64,000 nt of DNA from Nibrella saemangeumensis (GTDB lineage: Bacteria > Bacteroidota > Bacteroidia > Cytophagales > Spirosomataceae). This document shows, piece after piece, positions 33,842 through 42,753 of this stretch. A program made the position numbers and the translations under genes. Every line of letters starts with the position of its first letter. Position 1 is the first letter of the stretch. The stretch covers positions 248,001 to 312,000 of the forward strand of contig NZ_BAABHD010000005.1 of the NCBI RefSeq assembly GCF_039541915.1, written 5' to 3'. The notes beneath the pieces are model-generated. The model did no database searches, had not been told where the DNA came from, and saw nothing but the letters and a program-made list of their open reading frames with translations.

Positions 33842-36703
33842 CTACCGGCTCAGATACAGATTCCGCTCGGAGTATACCTTCTGGAAGAAATCGTCGGTCA
33901 GGTCATCAATAAAGTAGATACCCTCGCCGGTCGATTTCATCTCGGGGCCAAGCTCCTTGTTCACGTTCGGAAATTTGCTGAACGAGAACACCGGAATTTT
34001 GATCGCATAACCATTTTTGTGCGGCTTGAAGTTGAAGTCTTTGACCTTCTTTTCGCCCAGCATCACCTTAGTTGCGTAGTTGACATACGGCTCCTGATAA
34101 GCCTTACAGATAAAAGGTACCGTCCGTGACGCCCTTGGGTTGGCCTCGATCACGTACACCTTCTCCTCTTTAATCGCAAACTGAATATTAATCAGTCCGA
34201 CCGTTTTCAGGGCAACAGCAATCCGCTTTGTGTATTCTTCAATCTGCCGCATTACATTCTCGCTCAGATCAAAGGGCGGCAAAAGGGCGTATGAGTCGCC
34301 GGAGTGAATTCCTGCGGGCTCGATATGCTCCATAATACCGATGATATATACGTCTTCGCCGTCGCAGATAGCGTCGGATTCGGCTTCTATGGCGTTTTCG
34401 AGGAAGTGGTCGAGCAGGATGTTGTTGTCCGGAATGTCGTTCAGGATCTTCATAACGTGCTGCTCCAGTTCCGCTTCGTTAATGACGATCTTCATCGACT
34501 GACCACCCAGTACGTAGCTTGGCCGGACCAGCAGCGGGAAGCCCAGGTCTTTAGCCAGGTCCAGGGCCGCCTGCGAATCGCGCACCGTGCCGAACTTCGG
34601 ATACGGAATGTCCAGCTCGCGCAGCAGGCTGGAGAAGTGACCCCGGTCTTCGGCCAGATCGAGGGCTTCCCAGCTCGTTCCGATGATTTTTACGCCGTAG
34701 CGGGTCAGTTTCTCCGCCATCTTCAACGCCGTCTGACCACCCAGCTGGACAATGACGCCTTCCGGCTGCTCGTGCTGGATGATGGCGTGTACGTGCTCCC
34801 AGAATACCGGCTCAAAGTACAGCTTGTCCGCGATGTCCGGATCGGTCGAGACGGTCTCCGGATTACAGTTGATCATGATGGTCTCATAGCCACATTCTTT
34901 GGCCGCCAGTACGCCGTGTACGCACGAGTAGTCAAACTCAATCCCCTGACCAATGCGGTTCGGACCTGAGCCCAGCACAACAATCTTCTTGCGGTCGCTC
35001 ACGATGGACTCGTTACCGGGTAGGTCGGAAACCGGCTCGGGGCGGTCAAGTATCTGCGGCACCTCGTTGTTGAAAGTCGAGTAGTAGTAGGGCGTTTTGG
35101 CTTCAAATTCAGCCGCGCAGGTATCCACGCACTTATAAATACGCCGGATGTTGTGTTTCTGCCGGTACTCATAGACCTTGCTCTCCCGCACCTGCATGAT
35201 GTGGGCCAGCTGGCGATCGGCGTAGCCTTTCTGCTTGGCTGTGCGGATCAACTCGGGGGGTACGTCGTCGAGGTCGTATTGCTGGATTTCGCGCTCCAGC
35301 TCGATCAACTCTTCAATCTGGTGCAGGAACCAGGGGTCAATCCGGGTCAGCTTCTGAATGGTCTGGAACGACATTCCCGCTTTGAAGGCGTCGTAGATGT
35401 GGAACAGCCGGTTCCAGCTCGGATGCGCCAGGCTTTCGGTCAGCGCTTTCTGGTCGGTCAGCTCCTTGCCGTCGGCCCCCAAACCATTCCGGCGAATCTC
35501 CAGTGACTGACATGCTTTCTGCAAGGCTTCCTGAAAATTCCGGCCGATACCCATCGCTTCGCCTACCGACTTCATCTGCAGGCCCAGGCTGCGGTCGGCA
35601 CCCGGAAACTTATCGAAGTTCCAGCGCGGTACTTTCACAATAACGTAGTCAATGGCCGGCTCGAAGAATGCCGAGGTTGAACCCGTGATGGGGTTGATCA
35701 GCTCATCGAGGTTATAGCCGATGGCCATCTTGGCGGCAATCTTGGCAATCGGATAGCCCGTTGCCTTGGATGCCAGCGCCGACGACCGGCTTACGCGTGG
35801 GTTAATTTCAATGGCAATAATATCGTCGGTTTCCGGGTTTACGGAGAACTGCACGTTACAACCACCGGCGAATTTGCCTATACCATCCATCATCATGATC
35901 GCCAGATCCCGCATTTTCTGGTAAAGCGTATCCGGCAGGGTCATGGCCGGTGCCACCGTGATGCTATCGCCCGTGTGGATACCCATCGGATCGAAGTTTT
36001 CGATGGAGCAGATAATGATGAAGTTACCCGCACCGTCACGCAGCAGTTCCAGCTCGTACTCCTTCCAGCCCATCACACTCTGCTCGACCAGCACCTCGTG
36101 AACCGGTGAGGCATGCAAGCCGTTATTGAGTGCTTTATCAAAATCCTCTGGTTTTTCAACAAACCCACCCCCGGTACCACCCAGGGTAAACGAAGGACGA
36201 ATCACCAGCGGAAAGCCAATCTCCTGGGCAATCTCCTTCCCCTCCAGAAACGAACGGGCGGTGCGGCCTTTGCATACGCCGACACCCAGTTCCAGCATTT
36301 TCAGCCGGAATTTTTCCCGGTCTTCGGTCGTTTCAATGGCTTTGATATCCACTCCGATGATCTGAACCCCGTATTTCTGCCAGATACCGGCCTTGTCACA
36401 GTCGATGGCCAGGTTCAAGGCGGTCTGCCCCCCCATGGTTGGCAGCACAGCGTCGACCTGGTGCTTTTCCAGAATCTCAATAATGGACTTCTTCTCCAGC
36501 GGCTTCAGATACACATGATCGGCGTTGATGGGGTCGGTCATGATCGTAGCCGGGTTCGAGTTGATCAGGATCACCTCGATGCCTTCATCGCGGAGCGAAC
36601 GCGCTGCCTGAGAGCCGGCGTAGTCAAATTCGCAAGCCTGGCCAATCACAATGGGACCAGAGCCGATAATCAGAATCGAGCGGATGTGAGGATTTTTGGG
36701 CAT
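33842..36703 (-). CDS. carB: Carbamoyl-phosphate synthase large subunit, lacking the C-terminal allosteric domain
   Basis: The 953-residue protein has two ATP-grasp halves: GSGPIVIGQACEFDYAG near residue 14 starts the first, and VVLGSGPNRIGQGIEFDYS near 575 the second. EINPRVSRSSALASKATGYP and EANPRASRTVPF are the two metal sites. It makes carbamoyl phosphate from bicarbonate, ammonia and ATP for arginine and pyrimidines. It ends at KSTGEGIYFIDDLTDDFFQK plus a short tail, about 120 residues short of E. coli CarB (1073), so the MGS-like regulatory domain is missing. carA is not in the window. Confidence 0.93.
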   Translation of the reverse strand: MPKNPHIRSILIIGSGPIVIGQACEFDYAGSQAARSLRDEGIEVILINSNPATIMTDPINADHVYLKPLEKKSIIEILEKHQVDAVLPTMGGQTALNLAIDCDKAGIWQKYGVQIIGVDIKAIETTEDREKFRLKMLELGVGVCKGRTARSFLEGKEIAQEIGFPLVIRPSFTLGGTGGGFVEKPEDFDKALNNGLHASPVHEVLVEQSVMGWKEYELELLRDGAGNFIIICSIENFDPMGIHTGDSITVAPAMTLPDTLYQKMRDLAIMMMDGIGKFAGGCNVQFSVNPETDDIIAIEINPRVSRSSALASKATGYPIAKIAAKMAIGYNLDELINPITGSTSAFFEPAIDYVIVKVPRWNFDKFPGADRSLGLQMKSVGEAMGIGRNFQEALQKACQSLEIRRNGLGADGKELTDQKALTESLAHPSWNRLFHIYDAFKAGMSFQTIQKLTRIDPWFLHQIEELIELEREIQQYDLDDVPPELIRTAKQKGYADRQLAHIMQVRESKVYEYRQKHNIRRIYKCVDTCAAEFEAKTPYYYSTFNNEVPQILDRPEPVSDLPGNESIVSDRKKIVVLGSGPNRIGQGIEFDYSCVHGVLAAKECGYETIMINCNPETVSTDPDIADKLYFEPVFWEHVHAIIQHEQPEGVIVQLGGQTALKMAEKLTRYGVKIIGTSWEALDLAEDRGHFSSLLRELDIPYPKFGTVRDSQAALDLAKDLGFPLLVRPSYVLGGQSMKIVINEAELEQHVMKILNDIPDNNILLDHFLENAIEAESDAICDGEDVYIIGIMEHIEPAGIHSGDSYALLPPFDLSENVMRQIEEYTKRIAVALKTVGLINIQFAIKEEKVYVIEANPRASRTVPFICKAYQEPYVNYATKVMLGEKKVKDFNFKPHKNGYAIKIPVFSFSKFPNVNKELGPEMKSTGEGIYFIDDLTDDFFQKVYSERNLYLSR

Positions 36704-36843
36704 TGTAGCGATAGTCGGACAAGAAAAATGTCAGTTATGGAATGAAGAGTGGATCATTCACTGACCTCCTGAAACCGATCGCCCGAGAGAAACCGGACTG
36801 GTGACAATCAGGCCAATCCGTTCCGTGGTGGTCAAAAATTACG

Positions 36844-36851
36844 CAAAATTA
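36844..36851 (-). promoter_or_regulatory. Possible -7 box of carB
   Basis: TAATTTTG on the minus strand fits TAnnTTTG. No clear -33 box is found 19-20 nt upstream. A start here would give carB a leader of about 135 nt. Confidence 0.3.
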
Positions 36852-36889
36852 GGGGATGAGATGAAAATAGAAAGGAGTTTATGTAAAAA

Positions 36890-36920
36890 ATAAGGCGCAG
36901 GGATTACCCCTGCGCCTTAT
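36890..36920 (-). terminator. Terminator of the ferritin-like gene pair
   Basis: Perfect 13-bp stem ATAAGGCGCAGGG (36890-36902) with 36908-36920, 5-nt loop. On the minus strand it runs into TTATTTTTTAC. It lies 19 bases after the stop codon of the downstream ferritin-like gene. Confidence 0.88.
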
Positions 36921-36938
36921 CAGCCCTAATTAGCTGTT

Positions 36939-37697
36939 TTACCCGATAAACGGACCCGCAATGGCCAATACAGCCTCTTTGGTCAGCGGCTCGTCGAAAG
37001 CCTCCCGTACCCGCTCAACCGGCATCATATTCGCCACCAGCTGAGCCACATTGACCCCTCCGTGGATAGTGTTGACCTCGCCGGCATACACGGCTGTTGG
37101 CTGCTCGTTTGGATCAGACGGCCACTCCTTAATACCCATCAGCCGGCGCACTTCGGCTGCATGGCGCGCTTCTACCGAGTGGATACGTAAGGCCACGGTT
37201 AATACATCTTTATTAACCGTCAGGAACTGAGCCTGGCCTTTGTAAGCCCGTACCCCAGTGTCCTCAAGGGCTTTCGCCAGAAACATAAACGTCTGGTAGT
37301 TGGTAAAAGCATCGCCCGGAAACTTGAAGTTGGGCTTCATTACAGCCGCAGCACCCAATGCAACCTGCAGCAATTTTACGTGAGCATCTTCGTGCTTGCT
37401 GATCTGCATGAATACCGCACGGTCCTGAGCAGGAATCAGGTTTGGTGCCATCAGGCCCATCCGGTAGAATTCCGCTTCCAGGTATTCCAACGTTAAGGCA
37501 AAATTAAGGACCTCCGTAACTGTGGGTACCGCTCCCTGGCCATAAGCGCTTCCAATGGCCGCAAAAGTTGCCGGAACAGCGGCTGCAGCCGCTTTGGCCC
37601 CGAGCCGGAACATCTGCCGACGCGAATAATAGTTGATGCGCTCTACCGCATCCGCGTCTATGTTTTCAATCTCTGTAAATATATTGAATAGATTCAT
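36939..37697 (-). CDS. Ferritin-like domain protein (PF13668 type), second of a pair
   Basis: The 252-residue protein has an N-terminal stretch (NYYSRRQMFRLGAKAAAAAVPATFAAIG) that looks like a Tat-type signal with twin arginine. The four-helix part has ALTLEYLEAEFY, KHEDAHVKLLQVAL and SVEARHAAEVRRLMG: Glu and His pairs suited to a di-iron site. Function is unknown; such proteins appear in stress-response gene sets. It is 12 bases after the homologous gene on the same strand. Confidence 0.82.
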   Translation of the reverse strand: MNLFNIFTEIENIDADAVERINYYSRRQMFRLGAKAAAAAVPATFAAIGSAYGQGAVPTVTEVLNFALTLEYLEAEFYRMGLMAPNLIPAQDRAVFMQISKHEDAHVKLLQVALGAAAVMKPNFKFPGDAFTNYQTFMFLAKALEDTGVRAYKGQAQFLTVNKDVLTVALRIHSVEARHAAEVRRLMGIKEWPSDPNEQPTAVYAGEVNTIHGGVNVAQLVANMMPVERVREAFDEPLTKEAVLAIAGPFIG

Positions 37698-37709
37698 AGT
37701 CTTTCCCGA

Positions 37710-38432
37710 TTACATGGTTGGTAAATTGTTTCCGCTAATGGTGTTTTTGATGAACGGCTGCGCCAGTGGCAATACCTGCATTGGCGATCTTACGACATCG
37801 AGACCCGTTGCCGGATCAACTACATCATCACCTGCGAAATACGTAGTTTTGGGCTGTAGCAAATCCCGGATTACAGCCGCATGGCGCGCTTCTACAGACA
37901 CAATTTTACCAGCAATCGTCAGGAAGGCCGGGTTGGTAAGCAGCCGGCCAGCTCCGTTGTAAGCAGATACACCCAGGTCCTCAAAAACGCGGGCGGTTTG
38001 CAACACACTGTCCCGGCTTGAAAAATTAATAGCACTAAAATTCACCTCCAGCATCCGAATGGCATTGCTACCCAAAGCCGCTTTGAAAAACTCACGGTGG
38101 GCAATCTCATGATCCCGAACTTCGGTCAGAATACGGCGCTCCTCGGGCGTCATATTGGCGTATGGCATATCAATAACCATCGTGTAAAAAGCAGCCTCCA
38201 GTTGTTCAAGCGCGTAGGCATAGTTTAATACCCCAAAATCGCCGGAGCCCAGGTCAACAACCATCCCGCCGGGAACGTTGTGATCAGACATTGTGCAGGC
38301 CTCCATGACGGCGGTTGCTGATAAGGCCGTAAAGCCAGCGTAGCGCATAAATAGTCGGCGTCCTACCGGCATCAGCGTAGGAATTGCCAATCCGGAAGCT
38401 TCGCCCGGAGCAGTACTTGTCGGTTTCTTCAT
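37710..38432 (-). CDS. Ferritin-like domain protein (PF13668 type), first of a pair
   Basis: The 240-residue protein has GRRLFMRYAGFTALSATAVMEAC near residues 28-50, a signal with a possible lipid Cys. The helices carry YALEQLEAAFY, EVRDHEIAHREFFKAAL and SVEARHAAVIRDLL, the same Glu/His pattern as its neighbour. The two proteins are clearly homologous and encoded in tandem, suggesting duplication and a joint role, perhaps a heteromeric periplasmic complex. A promoter was not found in the 380 bases upstream. Confidence 0.82.
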   Translation of the reverse strand: MKKPTSTAPGEASGLAIPTLMPVGRRLFMRYAGFTALSATAVMEACTMSDHNVPGGMVVDLGSGDFGVLNYAYALEQLEAAFYTMVIDMPYANMTPEERRILTEVRDHEIAHREFFKAALGSNAIRMLEVNFSAINFSSRDSVLQTARVFEDLGVSAYNGAGRLLTNPAFLTIAGKIVSVEARHAAVIRDLLQPKTTYFAGDDVVDPATGLDVVRSPMQVLPLAQPFIKNTISGNNLPTM

Positions 38433-38815
38433 AACAGGACCAGAATAAAATTAGGTTTGACGTTTAGCCCACCGTCGGAAAAAGCTTCTCAAAAACGTTG
38501 CGGGCAAGTAGAGTAACAGAAAGACATACGGTCTGTGCAGCGATATAGTTTTCTGATTAGTTAAAATAAATGAAAAATTGAGGAAGCGGTAAAATGAAAA
38601 AGCATATTAATTTTATCATATTTCTGCGATCCTCTATACGACATTTTTGCTCTCGTAAACCGTCTATATGCTTTGTCCGCACAGAAACCACATCGTTAGT
38701 CACTCAATCACAACAGGTTACCACTAACCACTGTTACTAATCTGTATAGTATACTTGTGTTACCAGACTACGCTAAAATTAACGGTGGCTTATACGCAAA
38801 GCCATAATAGAGGCC
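38433..38815. other. Gene-free, AT-rich region between divergent genes
   Basis: No convincing gene was seen. The DNA is more AT-rich than its surroundings and has scattered short TTAGT/ACTAA units (for example around 38693-38745, with AACAG and CTGTT at the ends of one stretch). It must hold the promoter of the ferritin-like pair. A 68-codon minus-strand open frame overlapping it is judged spurious. Confidence 0.5.
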
Positions 38816-38846
38816 TTTGTGAAATAATCAGTCCCGGATACCTTTG
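38816..38846 (+). promoter_or_regulatory. Bacteroidota-type promoter of the DUF4369 gene
   Basis: TTTG at 38816-38819, 19-nt spacer, TACCTTTG at 38839-38846: a perfect consensus match. The leader to ATG 38968 would be about 115 nt and includes a small TTACC/GGTAA hairpin (loop TCC) near 38865-38877. Confidence 0.72.
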
Positions 38847-38967
38847 CAGCCGCCGGCCGGCCGGTTACCTCCGGTAAACTGCAACTGTTAAACATTTTAA
38901 TGCATGGCTGCTGTTGCAGATAAATAGGATAAACGGCAGACCGGCCTATGGTAACTATTCGATTTTT

Positions 38968-39642
38968 ATGAGAAGGTATTTTCAAACTTACTTGTTAACC
39001 GCAGGCTTTGCCCTGTTAACCTCAGCCGTTTCTGCTCAACACACCTACCAGCTACGGAGTACTATTCAGGGGCTTAATCAGGCTAAAATCTTTCTCAGGA
39101 AGCAGGATAACAACAATGCCCGTGTGCTGACAGTCGATACCACCCGCGCCCAAAATGGCACGTTTTCGTTCCGCCGGGCAATCCCGGAAATCGACTTTTA
39201 CACCGTTTCTGTTGAGGGCGTGCCCGGCCAGACAAGTTTTATCTGGGATCATGATGTGGTGCTGACCGGTGATACGAAGGATCTGCGCACCGCCGAAGTC
39301 GCCGGCTCCCCACTCACCGACGAATGGAAGAAGTTCCAGACCGAGGTAGACCTCCCTTACCGCGATCAGCTTATGACCTTGTACAATGCACGGCAGCAGA
39401 GCCCTGCCAATACGGCGGTAGCGGAGCGGGTAGCAAACGAAGAAAAGCGACTGAAACAGGAGCAGATGCAGAAAGTACAACAGTATATCCGCACCAATCG
39501 CACATCCCTGCTAAGCCTGTTTTTACTGAACTCACACTGGACAGCCTTTTCCAAAGCAGACGCAAAGGCACTTTACGACCAGCTTGATCCCACTTTTAGA
39601 ACGCATTCTGTAGCGAAGCGGCTGGAGCGGCAATTGTGGTAG
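38968..39642 (+). CDS. Secreted DUF4369 protein
   Basis: From ATG 38968 the protein is 224 residues with a signal peptide (YLLTAGFALLTSAVSAQ). YQLRSTIQGLNQAKIFLRKQ and FYTVSVEGVPGQTSFIWDHD match DUF4369, the beta-domain normally placed before a thioredoxin/AhpC domain in Bacteroidota thiol-disulfide proteins. Here the thioredoxin domain is absent: after a helical region (AVAERVANEEKRLKQEQMQK) the protein ends. It is therefore a stand-alone or shortened version. Function unknown. Confidence 0.8.
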   Translation: MRRYFQTYLLTAGFALLTSAVSAQHTYQLRSTIQGLNQAKIFLRKQDNNNARVLTVDTTRAQNGTFSFRRAIPEIDFYTVSVEGVPGQTSFIWDHDVVLTGDTKDLRTAEVAGSPLTDEWKKFQTEVDLPYRDQLMTLYNARQQSPANTAVAERVANEEKRLKQEQMQKVQQYIRTNRTSLLSLFLLNSHWTAFSKADAKALYDQLDPTFRTHSVAKRLERQLW

Positions 39643-39697
39643 GAGCGTGTAGCCTGGACCAGATCGCCGGAGCGATTGTATTCCGGGCTACACGCTC
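39643..39697. repeat. REP-like inverted repeat between convergent genes
   Basis: Bases 39643-39658 and 39682-39697 pair over 16 bp with one G-T pair; the outer 12 (GAGCGTGTAGCC) are perfect. TGTA (39648) and TACA (39689) mark the heads. An inner ATCGC/GCGAT stem sits at 39663-39676. It begins right after the DUF4369 stop codon and contains the stop codon of the ABC exporter gene, so it may also terminate both. Confidence 0.7.
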
Positions 39698-41529
39698 TGC
39701 ATCGAACTCAACTTCCGATAGAAGCCTTCGTCCAGCGATACCAGGGCGTGGTGAGTACCACGCTCAACGATTTCGCCGTTGTGGATGACCAGGATCTCGT
39801 CGGCATGCTGGATGGTGCTGAGCCGGTGGGCGATCACCAGCGTAGTGCGGCTGGTCATCAGCCGGGTGAGAGCCTCCTGCACCAGTTTCTCGGACTCGGT
39901 ATCGAGGGCAGAAGTGGCTTCGTCGAGGATCAGAATCGGCGGGTTCTTCAGCACGGCGCGGGCGATGCTGATACGCTGCCGCTGACCACCCGACAGGCGG
40001 CTACCGCGGTCGCCGATCCGTGTCTGATAGCCCTCTGGCTGCAGCATGATAAAATCGTGGGCATTAGCAATCCTAGCCGCCCGTACGACGTCTTCTTCGG
40101 TAGCCTCACTGCCGAAGGCGATGTTGTTAAAAATGGTATCGTTGAACAAAATACTCTCCTGCGTAACAATACCCATCTGGTCGCGCAAGGATTCCATGGT
40201 GCAGTCGCGCAGGTCGACGCCATCGATGAGGATCTGACCGCTGGTAGGGTCATAGAACCGGGGAACCAGGTCGGCGATGGTGGATTTGCCACCACCGGAG
40301 GAGCCCACCAGGGCAATGGTTTTGCCTTTTTCGAGCGTAAAGCTGATGTTCTTCAGCACCGGCACCCCCTGCGTATACTCAAATGAGACGTTCCGTACCT
40401 CAATCTCCCGGCGAAATTCCCGCAGGTCTTTCGCACCGGGCTTATCCTCAATAAGCGGAGCGGTATCCACTAGTTGCAACACCCGCTCACCCGATGCCAG
40501 TCCGCGCTGGGTACTGCTGAACGCGTTGGATATCTCTTTAGCCGGCCGCATTACCTGCGAGAAGATGGCGATATAGGTTACAAACTCCGAAGCCGACAAT
40601 TCTGACTGATTGGACAACACCAGCGAACCGCCGTACAGCAGTATACCCGCCACCACCGTTACCCCCATAAATTCAGAGAACGGCGACGCCAGTTCGCGCC
40701 GGTTCGCCAGCGACCGGATAGCCCGCCGGTAGCCCTGGTTTTCCTCGTTAAATTTGGTGAGTACGTAATCTTCTGCATTAAAGCCTTTGACCACGCGCAT
40801 GCCGCCGAACGTTTCGTCCAGCAAACTGATAAGCCCACTGAGCCGCTGCTGTCCCTCCTGGGCATCGCGCTTCATTCGTTTTACCAGCGTAGCAATAAAT
40901 ATCCCCGAAATGGGAATGACCAGAAACGCAAACAGCGTAAGCTGAACGGAGATAGAGAACAGGGCATAGAGGTAAAAGACAAATAGAAAAAACTCTTTCA
41001 TAGCCGCCGACATGGTGTTGGCAATGGAGTTTTCAACCTCCTGCACATCGGTCATGATGCGCGAAATCAGATTGCCTTTGCGCTCGTTGGAAAAAAAACC
41101 CAGGTGCAGCCGTACGGCCTGCCGAAACACGGCCTCGCGCAGCTGCGCCACCATTTTGGCCTTAAAATTCTCTAACTGACGAATGGAAAGGTATTTGAAC
41201 ACATTGCTCAGCAGCACCGAAATGACGATTACGATACAGACAAACTGCAAAGCACCCGTGCGGCCATATGCCTGAAAATACTGAATGAAGTAGTAACGGA
41301 AGAGGCCGGTAATCTGGTCAGTATTCAGGGAGAAGGAAGGAGCCGGCTGGCTGAGTACCTGCTGCATCTCCTGCGGACTCACCTGATTGAACAGCACGTT
41401 GAGCAACGGAATGAGCAGCGTTAAATTAAGCACCGCAAACGCGCTGGCCAGAATAGACGTGGGCAGGAACAAAGCAATAAAACGCCCCAGCGGTTTAGCA
41501 AACGAAAGAAGTCGGAAGTACGTTTTCAT
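39688..41529 (-). CDS. MsbA-like ABC exporter (permease fused to ATPase)
   Basis: The 613-residue protein has about six membrane helices in residues 1-330 (LSFAKPLGRFIALFLPTSIL, FFLFVFYLYALFSISVQLTL). The ATPase has Walker A ALVGSSGGGKSTIADL, signature LSGGQRQRISIARAVL and Walker B ILILDEATSALD. Half-transporters like this dimerise and flip lipid A, other lipids or drugs. The glycosyltransferase gene just upstream hints at glycolipid export, which is inference. Its stop codon lies in a hairpin repeat. Confidence 0.9.
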   Translation of the reverse strand: MKTYFRLLSFAKPLGRFIALFLPTSILASAFAVLNLTLLIPLLNVLFNQVSPQEMQQVLSQPAPSFSLNTDQITGLFRYYFIQYFQAYGRTGALQFVCIVIVISVLLSNVFKYLSIRQLENFKAKMVAQLREAVFRQAVRLHLGFFSNERKGNLISRIMTDVQEVENSIANTMSAAMKEFFLFVFYLYALFSISVQLTLFAFLVIPISGIFIATLVKRMKRDAQEGQQRLSGLISLLDETFGGMRVVKGFNAEDYVLTKFNEENQGYRRAIRSLANRRELASPFSEFMGVTVVAGILLYGGSLVLSNQSELSASEFVTYIAIFSQVMRPAKEISNAFSSTQRGLASGERVLQLVDTAPLIEDKPGAKDLREFRREIEVRNVSFEYTQGVPVLKNISFTLEKGKTIALVGSSGGGKSTIADLVPRFYDPTSGQILIDGVDLRDCTMESLRDQMGIVTQESILFNDTIFNNIAFGSEATEEDVVRAARIANAHDFIMLQPEGYQTRIGDRGSRLSGGQRQRISIARAVLKNPPILILDEATSALDTESEKLVQEALTRLMTSRTTLVIAHRLSTIQHADEILVIHNGEIVERGTHHALVSLDEGFYRKLSSMQSV

Positions 41530-41533
41530 CAGT

Positions 41534-41565
41534 AATTTCTTAAACGCAAAGGTCGTTAAGAAATT
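41534..41565. repeat. AATTTCTTAA/TTAAGAAATT hairpin between glycosyltransferase and ABC exporter genes
   Basis: A perfect 10-bp AT-rich stem (41534-41543 with 41556-41565), 12-nt loop, fills the 54-base gap. It is too AT-rich for a typical terminator; the two genes may still be co-transcribed. Confidence 0.45.
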
Positions 41566-41583
41566 CCCAAAGTCCGCAAAACG

Positions 41584-42666
41584 TTATAGTCCTTTCATTA
41601 CCTCCTGGTACAACGCCCAGTATTCCTGGGCTGCGCGCTCCCAGCTAAACTGCGCGGCCCGCTTCCGCAACCGCTCCGCCCGAAACGGGTTCTGCTTGAA
41701 ATCACTCAGCCCGTTAAACAACACCTCGGCCATCGCTTCCGGCTCAAAACTATCCCAGTAGTAAGCTTCCCGGCCGCCAATCTCCGGCAAGCTGGTACGG
41801 TCCGACAGAAATACCGGTTTGCCATAGGTCATGGCTTCGACAACCGGCAACCCAAATCCTTCGGAGAGGGAGGGGAACAGAAAAGCCCCGCAGTTTTCGT
41901 ACAGCCAGTGCTTGGTGGCCTCGTCAACGGCACCGGGTATAATCAGTCGGTCGGCAATGCCAAGGCGCTCGGCTTCGGCCATAATGTGCTTTGCGTAGGG
42001 ATGAGAATCGTTGCCGGCCAGCACCAGCGCCCAGTCAGGAAAAGCCTCCAGCAAGGGCAGCAATACATGCACGTTTTTTTTAGGATGTATCACCCCCAGA
42101 AACAGAAAGTAGGGCTCGTTGCGGAGCCGGGTAAGGGTAACGCTGCTCCCCCGCTCACTGAAAGTACCCTCCTGGTCGGCGGCCGAGTTGCCATTATAGA
42201 TGACCCGGAATGGTATGCCTTCCGGTATAGTCAGGTGCTGCCGTACTACCGAAGCGGTGTACTCAGAAATTGCCGTTAAAGCGGCCGACCGGTTGATGCT
42301 CCGCTGCAAAGAAGCCAGCCGACGGGCCTTCTTATCGGGACTATAGTCGGTACGATCCATAAAATTCAGATCATGAATGGTCAGGATCAGCTTGTTCTGA
42401 CCCGATACCGGCTGATAGGAGGAGTCCTGGTGGGTGCAGTGCCAGATGTCGTAATTACCGGACATGTAAAACTTATGCGACCACATTACCTCCCGGTACT
42501 GAACCTGTTCGCCAAAGATACCACTGTGTTCGCCGGGTACCAGAAACGTCATGCCGGCATTGGCGGGGCGCTTTTCAACCAGTTCTTTACCCAGGTGCAG
42601 GCAAAACTGGCCCAATCCACTGTTGAGATCGCGGAGACGTTCGGCATCGACGAAGATTTTTTTCAT
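41584..42666 (-). CDS. GT4-family glycosyltransferase
   Basis: From ATG 42666 the protein is 360 residues, starting MKKIFVDAERLRDLNSGLGQ. LFLGVIHPKKNVHVLL and FPSLSEGFGLPVVEAMTYGK are the GT-B donor-site signatures of family GT4 (mannosyl- or glucosyltransferases). An upstream in-frame TTG lies inside the probable -7 box, which argues for the ATG. It probably builds an envelope glycan or glycolipid, perhaps handled by the MsbA-like exporter encoded next. Confidence 0.88.
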   Translation of the reverse strand: MKKIFVDAERLRDLNSGLGQFCLHLGKELVEKRPANAGMTFLVPGEHSGIFGEQVQYREVMWSHKFYMSGNYDIWHCTHQDSSYQPVSGQNKLILTIHDLNFMDRTDYSPDKKARRLASLQRSINRSAALTAISEYTASVVRQHLTIPEGIPFRVIYNGNSAADQEGTFSERGSSVTLTRLRNEPYFLFLGVIHPKKNVHVLLPLLEAFPDWALVLAGNDSHPYAKHIMAEAERLGIADRLIIPGAVDEATKHWLYENCGAFLFPSLSEGFGLPVVEAMTYGKPVFLSDRTSLPEIGGREAYYWDSFEPEAMAEVLFNGLSDFKQNPFRAERLRKRAAQFSWERAAQEYWALYQEVMKGL

Positions 42667-42684
42667 GCTGTTTTCAAATTTGGC

Positions 42685-42692
42685 CAAAATTA
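42685..42692 (-). promoter_or_regulatory. Probable -7 box of the GT4 gene
   Basis: TAATTTTG on the minus strand fits TAnnTTTG, 19 bases ahead of the ATG at 42666. The -33 side is not clear. Confidence 0.42.
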
Positions 42693-42741
42693 GGAAATAG
42701 CAGGAGACTGCTTACTACTCCTTTAAATCAAGGTTCAGACG

Positions 42742-42749
42742 TATCTTTG
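42742..42749 (+). promoter_or_regulatory. -7 box very close to the hemE start codon
   Basis: TATCTTTG fits TAnnTTTG. It ends only 4 bases before the ATG at 42754, so transcription from it would start at or within a few bases of the start codon, giving a leaderless or nearly leaderless message. The -33 side is weak. Confidence 0.5.
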
Positions 42750-42753
42750 CACC

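Noticed and set aside
38779..38985. A 68-codon minus-strand frame ahead of the DUF4369 gene
   Set aside because: It overlaps a perfect promoter match for the opposite strand and has no family features.
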